NCBI GenBank assembly: GCA_027405735.1
Contig: JAPEHQ010000002.1
Span: 3,050,501-3,114,500, forward strand
Source of the DNA: Mucor racemosus
Lineage: Eukaryota > Mucoromycota > Mucoromycetes > Mucorales > Mucoraceae
DNA length: 64,000 nt
Direction: 5' to 3'
Positions 35,688-47,268 of the stretch are shown piece by piece. Every line of letters begins with the position of its first letter. The stretch's first letter is position 1. The notes under the pieces are model-generated. The model worked only from the letters and a program-made list of their open reading frames with translations, was not told where the DNA came from and did no database searches. The position numbers and the translations under genes are program-made.

Positions 35688-37462
35688 ATGTTATTGCCCA
35701 AAAGCAGACTTGTTAATACAACCTACCAAACAAGCCGTCGTTTTTTCTCCAACAAACAAGGATTTGATAGTCTTGTTTTAGGTGCATATGCTTCAGAAAA
35801 ACCTATATTGACAACCCAGCAAGTTTCCAACAAAACCAGAGATTTGCTTCAAAGTCAATTAGCTCTTAGTAAATTCAAAAAAGCAGGCGATGTTCGTCTA
35901 TTTTACAATATTGGAGGTATAAAACAAGTAGCTGTCGTTTCTTTGGGTGATAAAAACAACAATAATCCACATAAAGAACAAGAAAGTGTTCGTATGGCGG
36001 TAAAGTATATCCTGCAAAACCATACATAAGAAATGCCCAAAACTGAGTCTCATTATTGAATTTTTAGACAGCTATTGGCATTCAAGCCCTTCAAAAACAA
36101 GGAGCTGCTTTCACTGGCGTTGATGTCTCAGTTGACATCCAAGGAGCTGCTGAAGGAGCTGTCTTGGCTCAATTTTCATTTGATAAACTCAAGCAACAGA
36201 AAAAAGAAGATGCTGTTGATAGACAAGTGGAGCCCTACCATTCTGATGATAATGTTCAAAAAGCCTGGGAAATCGGAAGACTTTATGGTGCATCACAAAA
36301 TGTTGCACGCATGTTGATGACCTCTCCTGGCAATCTAATGACACCCAAGTTATTTGCTGAAGAAGTAGCCTACCTGTTGGCTGGTCTGGAGAACGTTGAT
36401 GTTTTAGTTCATGATGAGGAATGGGCTGCTCGTAAAAAGATGAATGCGTTTTTGTCAGTAGCAAAGGGCAGGTAAGTTTCAGCGTTTTTCTTATGAAGTA
36501 AAAGTGATATATATCGAGAAATTTAATTTGTAGTACGGAACCTTTACGATTCCTCGAGATTCATTATAAAGGAGCCAAGGATAAGGAGGAAAAGCCATAT
36601 GGTCTTGTTGGAAAGGGTATCACATTTGATTCCGGAGGAATCTCACTTAAACCATCTGCTAATATGGCATTAATGAAGGGAGATATGGGTGGAGCTGCGA
36701 CAGTTGCTGGTGCTCTTTATGGTATTTGTAAAATGCAATTACCTGTCAATATTGTAGCCATGATACCATTATGTGAAAATATGCCATCTGGAAAAGCTAC
36801 AAAACCTGGAGATGTTGTAAAAGCTATGAATGGAAAATCTATTGAAGTATTAAACACAGATGCAGAAGGAAGAATGATCTTGGTAAAAATATAAATATTG
36901 GTGATCGAGTTGGATGTAGATAACTTAACGTTATTTTATTTATTTATTTTTAGGCTGATGCGCTTTCTTATATTTCAACAATGAAGCCCAAACATATTAT
37001 TGATTTAGCTACACTTACAGGCGCAATGGATGTAGCCTTAGGTCAAGTATTTGCTGGCGTATTTACAAATTCAGATAAATTATGGAATCAATTAGAAAAG
37101 GCTGGAGAATCAGTTTCTGATCCATTTTGGAGAATGCCTATCCATGAAAGTTATATACGTGAAATGAAACAATCTTTAGTAGCAGATCTTGGTAATGTTG
37201 GTTTCCGCCGTTCCGGAGGTTCTTGTGCAGCAGCAGGATTTTTACAGGAGTTTGTTGACAAGGATATCCCCTGGGCACATATTGATATTGCTGGTGTCAT
37301 GGATTGTTCTTCAACTAGAGGTCATCAAATTAAAGGAATGACAGGTGAGTCCTTTTTTTCATATTTATGCAATTTTCGTATAATATTTAATTGTTTCTTA
37401 AATTTATAGGTCGTCCTACAAGAGCATTGATTGAACTTTTACGAAATAATATTCATCAATAA
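35688..37462 (+). CDS. Leucine aminopeptidase, peptidase family M17
   Basis: Hexameric two-zinc aminopeptidase that frees N-terminal residues from peptides. Exons 35688-35999, 36068-36471, 36534-36882, 36954-37344 and 37410-37462 give 502 residues. The signature NTDAEGR lies at 346-352. The metal ligands K266, D271, D289, D348 and E350 have the same spacing (5, 18, 59, 2) as bovine lens enzyme K250 to E334, and the catalytic pair is K278 and R352. The N terminus ([20 protein letters not shown]) is basic and amphipathic, suggesting mitochondrial import. The start is the first ATG after a pyrimidine-rich leader. It shares its promoter region with MIC60. Confidence 0.95.
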
Positions 37463-38116
37463 ATAAAATATCGATTCAAACTGATATTTAACTTTTGACA
37501 CGATTTGTCAGAGCATCATTCTATCACTTTATTTATATGGTTGTATTTATACGTAAACTAACCAAGTTTTTTTTTTTTCATCTTGGCCTTTTATAAATAC
37601 AGGATATTGATTTAAATCATTCATTCTTTGGCTTTCTTGGCTTAGTATTTTGATATAATATAGAGTTTGATGGCGAGTATATTTTTCGAGACATTTCCTA
37701 AATTAAAAAGTGAATTTATGTAAATGTATGCAGTAGTTTTAATTATAGAAGATTAATAGATGTCGATGTGATTTGTATTCAAGTATCTTGTGAACCAATT
37801 ATATATGATAAAGTACCTAAAGAATGTTTGAATTAAGGGTTTTTTCGAGTTTTTAAGGGGGAGAAGGGAGCTGGGCGGGTAAAAAAAAAAAGATCAGTTG
37901 TAAGAGCAAGAACCATTTTAATGGTAATGATGATGATGAGATAATTGTTTAATCTAAATATATATCGTCAGAATACATGATAATTTCATTTAGAACCCTG
38001 TTATTACTACTATTATATAGTTATTTCTAATGTACAGTTTTACCCTGTTTGAAAACCTATATAAAGCTTTCTTTTTTTTTTTTTAGCTTTCTCGTTTCTC
38101 GATTCAATAAATAACA
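37463..38116. other. Intergenic region before SHO1
   Basis: About 650 bases with short T runs near 37,567 and 38,073. No gene or clear regulatory site seen. Confidence 0.55.
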
Positions 38117-39237
38117 ATGTTTGATTCAACGATTAGTCCTTTTACTATATTAACATGCACGCTTGCTATGGTAAGTAAAATATTACATGCAAATTCCTAC
38201 ATACTCAAAGCTTATTATATAGGCCGGCTGGATAATTACATTTGTCGGTCTGTGCACTTCATATGCATTTACACATTCAGTTTCTTGGTGGATTGTCATA
38301 TTTGAATTTTTCGTAATTTCATTATCTTGCTCTGTATTTTGGACAAATTCAACAAGAATATATTATCCTGTGGTATATTTTTACATTTAAATATGCTTCT
38401 AGACATGTTTACTGATATCTTAATTATAGATTCTCTGTTTGATTGCTATCAGTATTCCATATACAACTGACGAGATTCTCTTGTATTTATCTGCAGGCAG
38501 AGCATCCTTATCTGCTGCTGCTTCGGGTTATATCATAATGATGATTACCCAAGTAAGTAATATAGCTTACATGGCCTTTAATTCGTTGATTAATAATAAA
38601 TTACAGTTCTCTTGGATATTTTTGCTTGGTATTCAACATGAGGTTTCCGTACTTCGCTCATTTAGTGATTTGAATCATCATCGAGTATATACAAATAGCA
38701 TACATCATTATCAAAAGGAACAACCTTCTAATAATAATATTGTGTTTGGCGATAATACAATGCTCGATCTGAATAATCCAAACTATCCTACACCTATTCC
38801 AACACAAACCACCTATCCTACATCTCCTAATACTCAATTGGTTTCAGTTCCAATCTACATGAATTCGCCACCTAGTCCACAACAAGATCAATCTAATACT
38901 GTATTCTTATCGCCTCATTCAGAATATTTGATTCCTGTTACAGCTATTCATAATTGTGAGTTTTGTTTATGTTTTAAAATATATTTTTTTTCGCTTATTA
39001 AACATTTAATAGATCGAGCAAATAAAGAAGATCCCAATGAATTATCCTTTACAAAAGGTGAATTGTTATACGTTCATGAGAAGAAAGGTAGTTGGTGGCA
39101 GGCAAAGAAATCAAATGGAGTAATAGGCATGATTCCTAGCAACTATGTAAGTTAGTAACTGACTCAAGGCATATTGCAAACGTAGCTAAACTATCTATAT
39201 TGGGTAGGTGGTCGAACAAGAATCTGTAGCTGCATAG
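38117..39237 (+). CDS. SHO1: Osmosensor SHO1, four membrane spans and SH3 domain
   Basis: Plasma-membrane adaptor of the HOG (high-osmolarity) MAP kinase branch; its SH3 domain recruits the MAPKK Pbs2. Exons 38117-38170, 38223-38372, 38430-38552, 38607-38955, 39013-39146 and 39208-39237 join in frame to 279 residues. Four hydrophobic segments lie within the first 130 residues (for example ILTCTLAM, WWIVIFEFFVISL, LIAISIPY, WIFLLGIQ). A Pro/Thr/Asn-rich linker follows. The SH3 domain is at about 226-275, with the ALYDY start replaced by YRANKED, then GSWWQAK and IPSNYV. It is shorter than yeast SHO1 (367), mainly in the linker. Last exon codes only VVEQESVAA. Confidence 0.9.
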
Positions 39238-39454
39238 AAAATTCTGCTGTCAACTCAATATTTCCTTTAAATCTGTAAAATCTTTCTATCGCTAATATTA
39301 CAAATACATATATATATATATTCCCTTCTTGTAAGTTCACTATTCCCACAAGCATCATATTTAAGTAATTTTAAAGAAGCTTCATACAAAATATCAGAAT
39401 CAATAAATATTTAATTTAACCATTCTTTATATTTGATTTACTAACATTATAATG

Positions 39455-39496
<42 letters not shown>
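39455..39496 (+). repeat. Poly(A) run of 42 bases
   Basis: Uninterrupted A run ending 17 bases before the terminal inverted repeat of the following element. Length in an assembly may be unreliable. Confidence 0.8.
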
Positions 39497-39497
<1 letters not shown>

Positions 39498-39512
39498 GTC
39501 AAGGATAATGTA

Positions 39513-40624
39513 TGCAGCAAAAAACTTATAAAAGCAATATGGAAATAGAATTATAACTCTTCCAAGTTTATTAAAAGTAAAGCAAAGGTTATGGGTTACC
39601 ATGAACTTTGTGATACTAATACTAGAAGCTAATTCCTATTAACTAATGAGTTAATAATACAATAATAAAATCTTTTCAAATCTCCTTAGTTTGGAAGTAC
39701 CAGTAGTGGTACAGTTTGACATTTTTAGACGAGATCCAAGATCAATCTGATTACTAAATAAATTTGATATGTGTAGTTTACTACAGAATAGATATAATCC
39801 ATGTAAACACGATTTTTATATTGGTCTTTTGAAAGGAAAGAAGATATTTTAAAAGATGAGAGCAGTAAAATAAAGGCTTCTTAAAATATGTTGATTGTGA
39901 TATGTGTGAAAATGCAAGAAAAGCGTACAAATTCGACAACAAGGAAAGCACAGAGTCGTTATAGCTTTATGATAATACCAAATCTTTATTAGAATGATTT
40001 AAATGCGAAACAGTATTGCCAAAAGTAAATCAAAGGATTTTAGATTTCTATAGATACAGGTACCACAGGGATACACACTTGCTTACATTGAGCGGAAAAG
40101 ATCTTGTAATTCAACATTCGTCGTAAGATTACTGTAACCTTTTCCATGACCACCAGAACAGCAAAATATCATGTAATCCTAATAAGAAATGGCATAGTAT
40201 GCCTCAAATCTCAAAAAAATTCGTAGACAAAAACAAGTAGAAAAAAAAGACAAAAGATTAGAACAAAAAGGCAGATTTTTCACCTTCCTTAAGTAACCGT
40301 AAATTCCCCCTTGGAAGACTGAGGGGAAGAACAGTCTTATAGAAATATTCATTATTAAATTACACATAATATATCAAGTTTGTTTAGTAATCAGCTTGAT
40401 CTTGGATCTCATCTAAAGATCTAGAAATATTAAAATCACAAAAATATTAAAATGCCAAACTAAGATCTTGAAAAAATCTTATTACTGTATTATTAAACAG
40501 GAACTAGCGTCTAGTATTAGCATCACAAAGTCCATGGTTATCTATAACCTTTGCTTTACTTTTAATAAACCTGGAAAAGTTATCATTATATTTCCATATT
40601 GCTTCTTATACGTTTTTTGCCGCA
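39513..40624. mobile_element. 1.1 kb element with long terminal inverted repeats
   Basis: The left arm (39,513-39,757) and right arm (40,382-40,624) are inverted copies of each other over about 245 bases, with roughly 85-90 percent identity by eye. The outermost bases are TGCAGCAAAAAAC on the left and its inverse TTTTTTGCCGCA on the right, both bordered by TA, as expected for a Tc1/mariner-type target duplication. The 620-base interior has no long frame; on the minus strand around 40,081-40,180 a 31-codon stretch (GGHGKGYSNL) ends in a stop and might be a coding remnant. Probably a non-autonomous foldback-type DNA transposon. Confidence 0.75.
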
Positions 40625-40904
40625 TATTAAAACCTGTTCAGTATCTTATTGACGGTACCTAACCTCACACAAAAAGGCTGCAGAATACAAAACATGTGTA
40701 TTTTTTTCCTTGTACAACATCATTAGGGTTCTAAAAAAGCCAAAACCTTATTCATGGGATATCTTCATCAACTATTATCTGTACATGTCTGTATCCATTT
40801 GTTATTCAAACACAAATATCCCAATTGTCATCCTATTCAACATTGTCCCGGCTACAAATTTTATTAAATAAAGCAAGGATGGTTACTATAGTGATTGTTT
40901 CATA

Positions 40905-43445
40905 AATTTGAATGATGCAGAAATGGCCAGCTTAAAATTGAGAAAGCGCATTTGAAATGAAAATAAATGGAGAAAATACTAAGGTATTGCAATGATGGTT
41001 ATTAAGTAAAGTCTACTTTATTTTTTATTCTCTACCAGGATATCTATGTTTTGGATTGTTGTGAAGACTTTTTTATTTTTTTATAAATTTTGTGAGAGCA
41101 CTTTTTCTGTTATAGAGATCCATGAAGGGATGACAGGTATGCAAAGCTAAAACCATAGGATAGTACTCATTAGCATCTATCCAACGAATTTTACCTCGTC
41201 AAAAAATATTGATTTTTGATCGAGAAAATTGAGATTGAAGGATTGATTTTTGGTGATACAAAAAAGGATCCATTTTGGACGAGGATATACAAGGAAAAAT
41301 TTTCGGTTTTACAAAAAAAAAATTAAAAAAATGTCTATCCCCACGAAAAATAGGGCTACAGCTACGTATAAATACTCATTTTGTAGATAATTTTGTTGCG
41401 CATAACGTGAAAATAAAACATTTTAGGATTGCATTTAAACAAAGGGTACTTTTTGATCAAAAACCGTTAAAAATTGACATTAAATTTACTAGAGATTTTA
41501 TGAGAAAAACATTTTCAAAACCTACACAGATCGATTCAGAATTAAAAACTGAACCCAAGATATTTAGTACCCTAGTTCAACTTACTATGCATTTTTGTGA
41601 GTAATTAAACATACAAGGTTTTTTTTGAATTTTTTTGGATTTTTTTTCCATTTGAACATTTTTTGGATTCAAGCTCAGTCACATATGCATATCTGATTAT
41701 ACAATTTTATATGATAATATTCAAAATCGGAGCGTGCCCCCACTTCAATAGATAATCAGGAAATATAAAATGTAAGGTTATACTTGATATGCTACAGAAT
41801 ATCGACAAAAGACGTATTTCTATTCATAAGAATTGTATGTTTATTTGATAGTGTTCAATAAACCTGTGTAGCAGTAAACTATTTTCGCACTTTTGTGCTG
41901 ATTTTCTCGATTCACAATAGTTGATATTGTAGAAGTTGTCATTCCATATCATTTCGTCGAAGATGTGTATCTAGTTTAAGTAAAGTAAAAAGTAATTAGG
42001 GTCAAAGTTAGCAGAGATAGGGTTTTTGTTTTCAATTTTTTGTGATTGTAAACAGTCTAGATTTCAAACGGGTTTAGAATTTTCTTGCCCAATATTGAGT
42101 CTATTTCTGTACAATTTTCAAAAAAGATATACCTCCCCTTTCTGGGCCATTGGCATCTGTCCCAAAACCAAAGGGTTGATATTATAATATATACCAGAAT
42201 ATAAGTGCATTACCCTAACATTGACCAAAAATTAATTTAAAATTGTCTGTATATAACATTTAAAGACCATAATTAAAGTGCCAATTTTTTTTATTCACAA
42301 TATAGATCTAATTAAAAAATACTCTGCATTTTTTGTTCCAGCGAAAAATGTTGACTTTTTGCCAATATAATCAAATTAATGATGCACATTACAGCTCCAA
42401 AATTGATTTGAAAAATATGATCAAAAATGATTAAAAAAACAAAATCGTTTATTGCCTCATAAACAACTAAATAAGTTACACTAGCGTATTAAATATTTTT
42501 TGTACAGTTTTGAATTCTGCATCTATCTAATCAGAATATAAACAAATGTTTTACATTAAATTTTGCGCAAACTGTAATTGAAATGTTGGAGGTTTTTTGA
42601 AGATATGCATCAATTTTCATAAACATATTTCCAATATAAGTAATGGAGATGATGAGCAGCAAAAGTATCTATCGATTAAGTTGCTTATGAACCTTCTAGC
42701 TGCATTTTTCGTAGAGAAAACGAGATTTGTGTCAGTTTTTTTTTCAAGTTCAGGATTTGGGATAAGGGTATACAGGGGGGAAATGGAAGCTAGAAATGAA
42801 AGTATTCCTTTGTTCACATTTTTGAGGATATCTCCACGAAAAATCAATATTTTGAAAAAATCTAAATTGGGTTTGAGAGAGCTCAACGAGCTTAATGACA
42901 TGAATTTAAAAAAAAAATGTTGCCCAATTTAGCCAATATTTTGAAACCTACTATAAAAATGCCAAAAAAAAAATGAAAAAAAAAATAAAAGTGCTCAGAA
43001 TTTTTTTATATTAACATATGTTATAGAGCACTTTAAAACAAGTAAATTTTATTATTAGAAAGTGTTAATATAGCTTAATTGTTTCTGGAGATATGAAGCC
43101 TCAAAGTTTTCAATCCATTAGCAGTAAAATACGCGTAAATAATCTGAAACCTTAGCACTGAAAAATTAATACCAACTGCAAAAAGTGGGATATTTTCGGA
43201 TACTCGTTTTTGGATTAAAGCTGAACATCTCAGGTACATTGGCATATAATTTGTCTTGGTATTATTTAGTGAAAAAAAAAAGTAGAGCAGGGATAAAGAC
43301 TGGGAGCACAGTTTTGAAGGAGAATCCAGTGAATTTTACCTGTTTTTGAGTCTTTTGTGAGATATAAAATAAATTTAGGAGTAGGTAGCATGATGCAACC
43401 AATCCATATCTATTTTGCAGTGTCCAAGGTGTATTCTAAAATTTG
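40905..43445 (+). repeat. Repeat R1, copy B (full-length)
   Basis: About 2.5 kb that matches 55,700-58,250 in inverted orientation, at roughly 90-95 percent identity by eye; its right half also matches 22,215-23,365. A 109-codon frame at 41,275-41,604 is identical in protein in both full copies, and 41,190-41,625 shows no base difference at all. A second frame (42,597-42,932) is broken or shortened in the other copy. The translations match nothing I know. Ends are not bordered by clear inverted repeats or duplications, so the class is unknown. Confidence 0.88.
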
Positions 43446-44538
43446 TTTGGTATGGGATTAATTTTAAAAAAGGCTGATTAAGATATTAACAACTTTAAAA
43501 ATCAGCTTTTTTGATTTTCACTTTCCTCAGATTGGTTTTTGAGCTCTACAGTTACTTTTCTGAAAACAGAATGATCCATTGAATCTGGAAGGGTATCACT
43601 GTGTGTATGCATGCTACTTACATAACGTCGTAATCGAGTAAGATGACGAGGTTTTACCAATGAAATATGTAGCTCAAGATTGGGTATGTTAACGATGGTA
43701 GCATTAGTTATATATTACTAGTTGTTTTTCTTGCAATGTTGCTTCTGAACTTCTTAAATACTTATTCATCCGTAGTTCTTTCTTTCATATTCTTGGTTCT
43801 TTATTCGGATATTTACAAATTTGATCTCTGGATTCTCTTTTTAAATCAATTTATATATCCTTTTTAAATTTATATTAAATTTTGCATGATTAAATGCTCA
43901 TTGTGATGAGCGCTTAATGAATTCCGGATATCATTAATATGGCAACAGACTAAACAAGTGCTACCCAATCACATTGGTTGTGATAAAATAAACAAGGGTT
44001 TATATACATGTAGTCATTGTTTGTTCTTACATGTATACCTGCATCATATAATTATGTTAACGCAGCCTCAGGGTATTAGTAACAATGAAAAAGGAATATA
44101 GTAAATCGGAAAACCGAAGATCGGGGACAGATTATTCCGTATTAGATTTTAGGTTTTCCCAGAAATGGAGGCTAATACAAAAGTGATTGGTTAATGATCA
44201 TATCATGATGATGATGATGTTGATTTTATTGATTGTGAGATAAATAGTAAAATAATTACCCAAAGAAAAAAAAAAGCGAAAACATTTACACTGAAGAAGA
44301 GTAATAAAAAAATGCTAAATATCGAAATAACCGTATTATTAACATTTGACTCTAACCGAGTTATGGATATATATCTCACAAAATAATGTCTTTGCAACTG
44401 GGATTTACCAATGAAACATTTTATTTTTTTGTATATGAAAAAAATAGACAGAAAATATTTTTTCCTTCCATTTATTTTTAAATCCTTTTCTCTCACCTTT
44501 TCTTTTCCTTTTTCCATTATTAAATAAAACATTCCAAA
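43446..44538. other. Intergenic region upstream of PKA gene
   Basis: About 1.1 kb without a supportable gene. A GAT microsatellite lies near 44,206-44,220. The final 60 bases, rich in T and C, are the likely 5' leader of the kinase gene. Confidence 0.5.
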
Positions 44539-46199
44539 ATGCCTACTATGTTCACTAAATTTATTGATAAGGCAAAGCCCAGATTTTCATTTCATCACCA
44601 TGGCAACCATAAATCCGGTAGCACAAGTAGCAACGAAAGTCAATCACATAATAAATTTCATTTGGTAAACAATCTACCAACGACTGCAATTACTACACAT
44701 ATATTTGGATATAGAGATGATTTAAAGGACAATTACGTCGAGCCTCCACCAAGTGAGTTTTTGAATTGATTTATTACTGACCTTGTACACTAACAGCATC
44801 TATATTGCATTTATGTAGTTCCACCCACTGGCACAGAGCCCATTAAAGAGAGTACAGCCACACCTCCAGTTGGTACACCAGTACCATCTACTCATAACAA
44901 GATACAAAGCAATGCAGCATCTCTGGCGGATACAAAAGCCGATACGATCAAAACGAATTATTGTATGTTTGTTTGGTTTTTATTTGTTTGATTTGAAAGC
45001 TAATATTTTGTTTATTGTAGCACCATTTTATCCAGAGCAATTACCCACAACGCCACCAACTACACCTGGAGGATCATTCCTAGTTCGTAACAATTCCAGT
45101 GGCCACAATTCAGCAGAGAGCCAAGATAGCCACAACCATGCAACAGCTAGTACAGAACAAGTGGATGATTCTGACGTTACACGTCCACATTGCCAATTAA
45201 AATTGGATAATTTCAATTTACAAAGAACACTAGGCACTGGATCATTTGGTCGTGTTCATTTGATTCAATCTAAAATCAACAAACGATACTATGCCCTAAA
45301 AGTATTGAAAAAGGCCGAGATTGTAAAATTAAAGCAAGTGGAACATACCAATAATGAACGTTCCATCCTTATCAAAGTGCAACATCCTTTTATTGTTAAT
45401 CTATGGGGCAGTTTTCAAGATTGTGCAAATCTATACATGGTTATGGATTTTGTTCCCGGTGGTGAACTGTTTTCATTCCTGAGAAAATCTAAAAAGTTTA
45501 GTAATGATGTAGCTAGATTTTACGCAGGTGAAGTCTTGTTGGCTTTGGCTTATTTGCATGGTAAAAATATCATTTATCGCGATCTCAAGCCTGAGAATTT
45601 ATTGTTGGACGTGCATGGACATGTCAAAATTTGTGATTTTGGTTTTGCCAAAGTAGTTCCAGATATTACTTGGACATTATGTGGTACACCTGATTATCTT
45701 GCACCTGAGATTATTCAAACCAAAGGCTATGGTAAAGCAGCAGATTATTGGGCATTTGGTGTACTCGTATTTGAAATGCTTGCTGGGTAAGATAATTACT
45801 AATCAGTTGATTTCACTATATTCTAATACTCTTTAAAATAGTTTCCCTCCTTATTACGATGATAATCAATTCAAATTGTATGAAAAAATCCTGACTACTC
45901 CACCTAAATATCCATCTTCTATTGATTCTACAGCTAAAGATCTATTGAAACATCTTTTGACTACAGATTTGACTCAAAGATATGGTAATCTTAAAAGAGG
46001 TTATCATGATATTTGCGAACATAAATGGTTTGCATCTTTAGATTTTGGCATGTTGATTCAACGTAGAATCAAGCCACCATATATTCCACATTTAAAGAAT
46101 GATGGTGATGCAAGTAACTTTGACAGATATCCCGAGGATTTCCATCCTTATGGGATCCCACAAGATGATCCATACAGAGATCAATTCCCTGATTTCTAA
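44539..46199 (+). CDS. cAMP-dependent protein kinase catalytic subunit
   Basis: AGC-family PKA catalytic subunit. Exons 44539-44752, 44819-44962, 45021-45786 and 45842-46199 give 493 residues. The first 180 residues are a low-complexity Pro/Thr/Ser/His extension, common in fungal PKA subunits. The kinase domain starts near 184: glycine loop GTGSFGRV, K213 in [16 protein letters not shown] at 305-312, DFG at 325-327, activation-loop Thr338 in [14 protein letters not shown]. The AGC tail ends exactly in the hydrophobic motif FPDF, as required for PKA (FxxF at the C terminus). It controls carbon metabolism, growth and dimorphism in Mucorales; several paralogues usually exist, and which one this is cannot be told. 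Confidence 0.94.
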
Positions 46200-47268
46200 T
46201 GTACATTCTTTATTGGTTCATTCTACACTGTATCTATTTTTTCATTTCATCATCATTTTGTGTTTGTTTGTTTGTTTGTCTACTTTAGGCAACTTTATAT
46301 ATTTGTAAATATCCTTTTATTTGAATAAAAAAAAAAAAAAAAAGACTATTGTTAAGTCGTATAGTAAACCTCCATCAAACGCATAGGTATGATTTTATGA
46401 ATTTCATGCAAAAAACAGCGTGGTCCTCACTTATTTACAATGATTATTGTTTCAATTTCTTGTCTATAATATTAAAATCGAAAGATAAATCTCTTTTGGA
46501 ACCCTTTAATCTGTATATGATGTTTATTATTGGTACATATAACAAATACGCAAGCGGGGGGGGGGAGACATCCATTGAAGAAAATCATACGTTTCATTTG
46601 CAATTCTATGGAGGCGAATGCCGAACTAAATCCCCTCCCCCAATGTTTCTTAATGACAAGCCTTAAAAAATTAATGTGTAGCTTGCGATTTTTTGATAGC
46701 TAATTACCAAAGAACGAATGAAATACATTCGTAGATATACTAGCGAGATCATTTAACATTCGAGAAATAAGAATATCGAATAAAAGAAAAGGATCAATAA
46801 TTTAGCCATTCTGTGGACGATGCTCGGAGGTCAATTGCCCGCTCTGAATCATCACACTTACATCAAGATATTCATACTATGATTATATCGAGAGGCAGCG
46901 AGATATAGAGTTATACTCAAAGTTAAAAGTAAAATACGGTGCTTCATGTTTAAACAAGTGAATGATTATTTGAAATGCTAAAGCAATACATTGCTCAAAG
47001 ACTTTGTACAGTACGTATGTGACGTGATACAATCGCTTATTGAATATGTGTTTAATGAATACATTCAGTGTACAAACCTCGCGTTGAAGCGAATAAGCTA
47101 ATTGCACCTGCCTATTCTTTTCTTTATTATTGTTTAAACAGTAAAAAGGGACAAACATTCCAACTCAATCCAAGGTAATGACAGTAAAATTAAGATCATT
47201 CGACATTCCTGAAAGATAACATCTCCTTAAAAAAAACAGAAAGAAAGAACAGAACCAACGTGTTTACT
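46200..47268. other. Intergenic region between PKA and ALG8
   Basis: About 1.07 kb. It has an A run near 46,327-46,343 after the PKA gene and a G run of about ten near 46,555-46,564, unusual in this AT-rich DNA. Two open frames here have no protein-like character. Confidence 0.5.

Noticed and set aside
41275..41604. 109-codon frame in repeat R1 as a host gene
   Set aside because: It is present identically in two repeat copies and in no other context, so it was kept as part of the repeat rather than called as a gene.
44595..44612. ACCATGGCAAC in the first exon of the PKA gene as an X-box
   Set aside because: Only one half-site is good and the sequence is explained by His-His-Gly-Asn codons.
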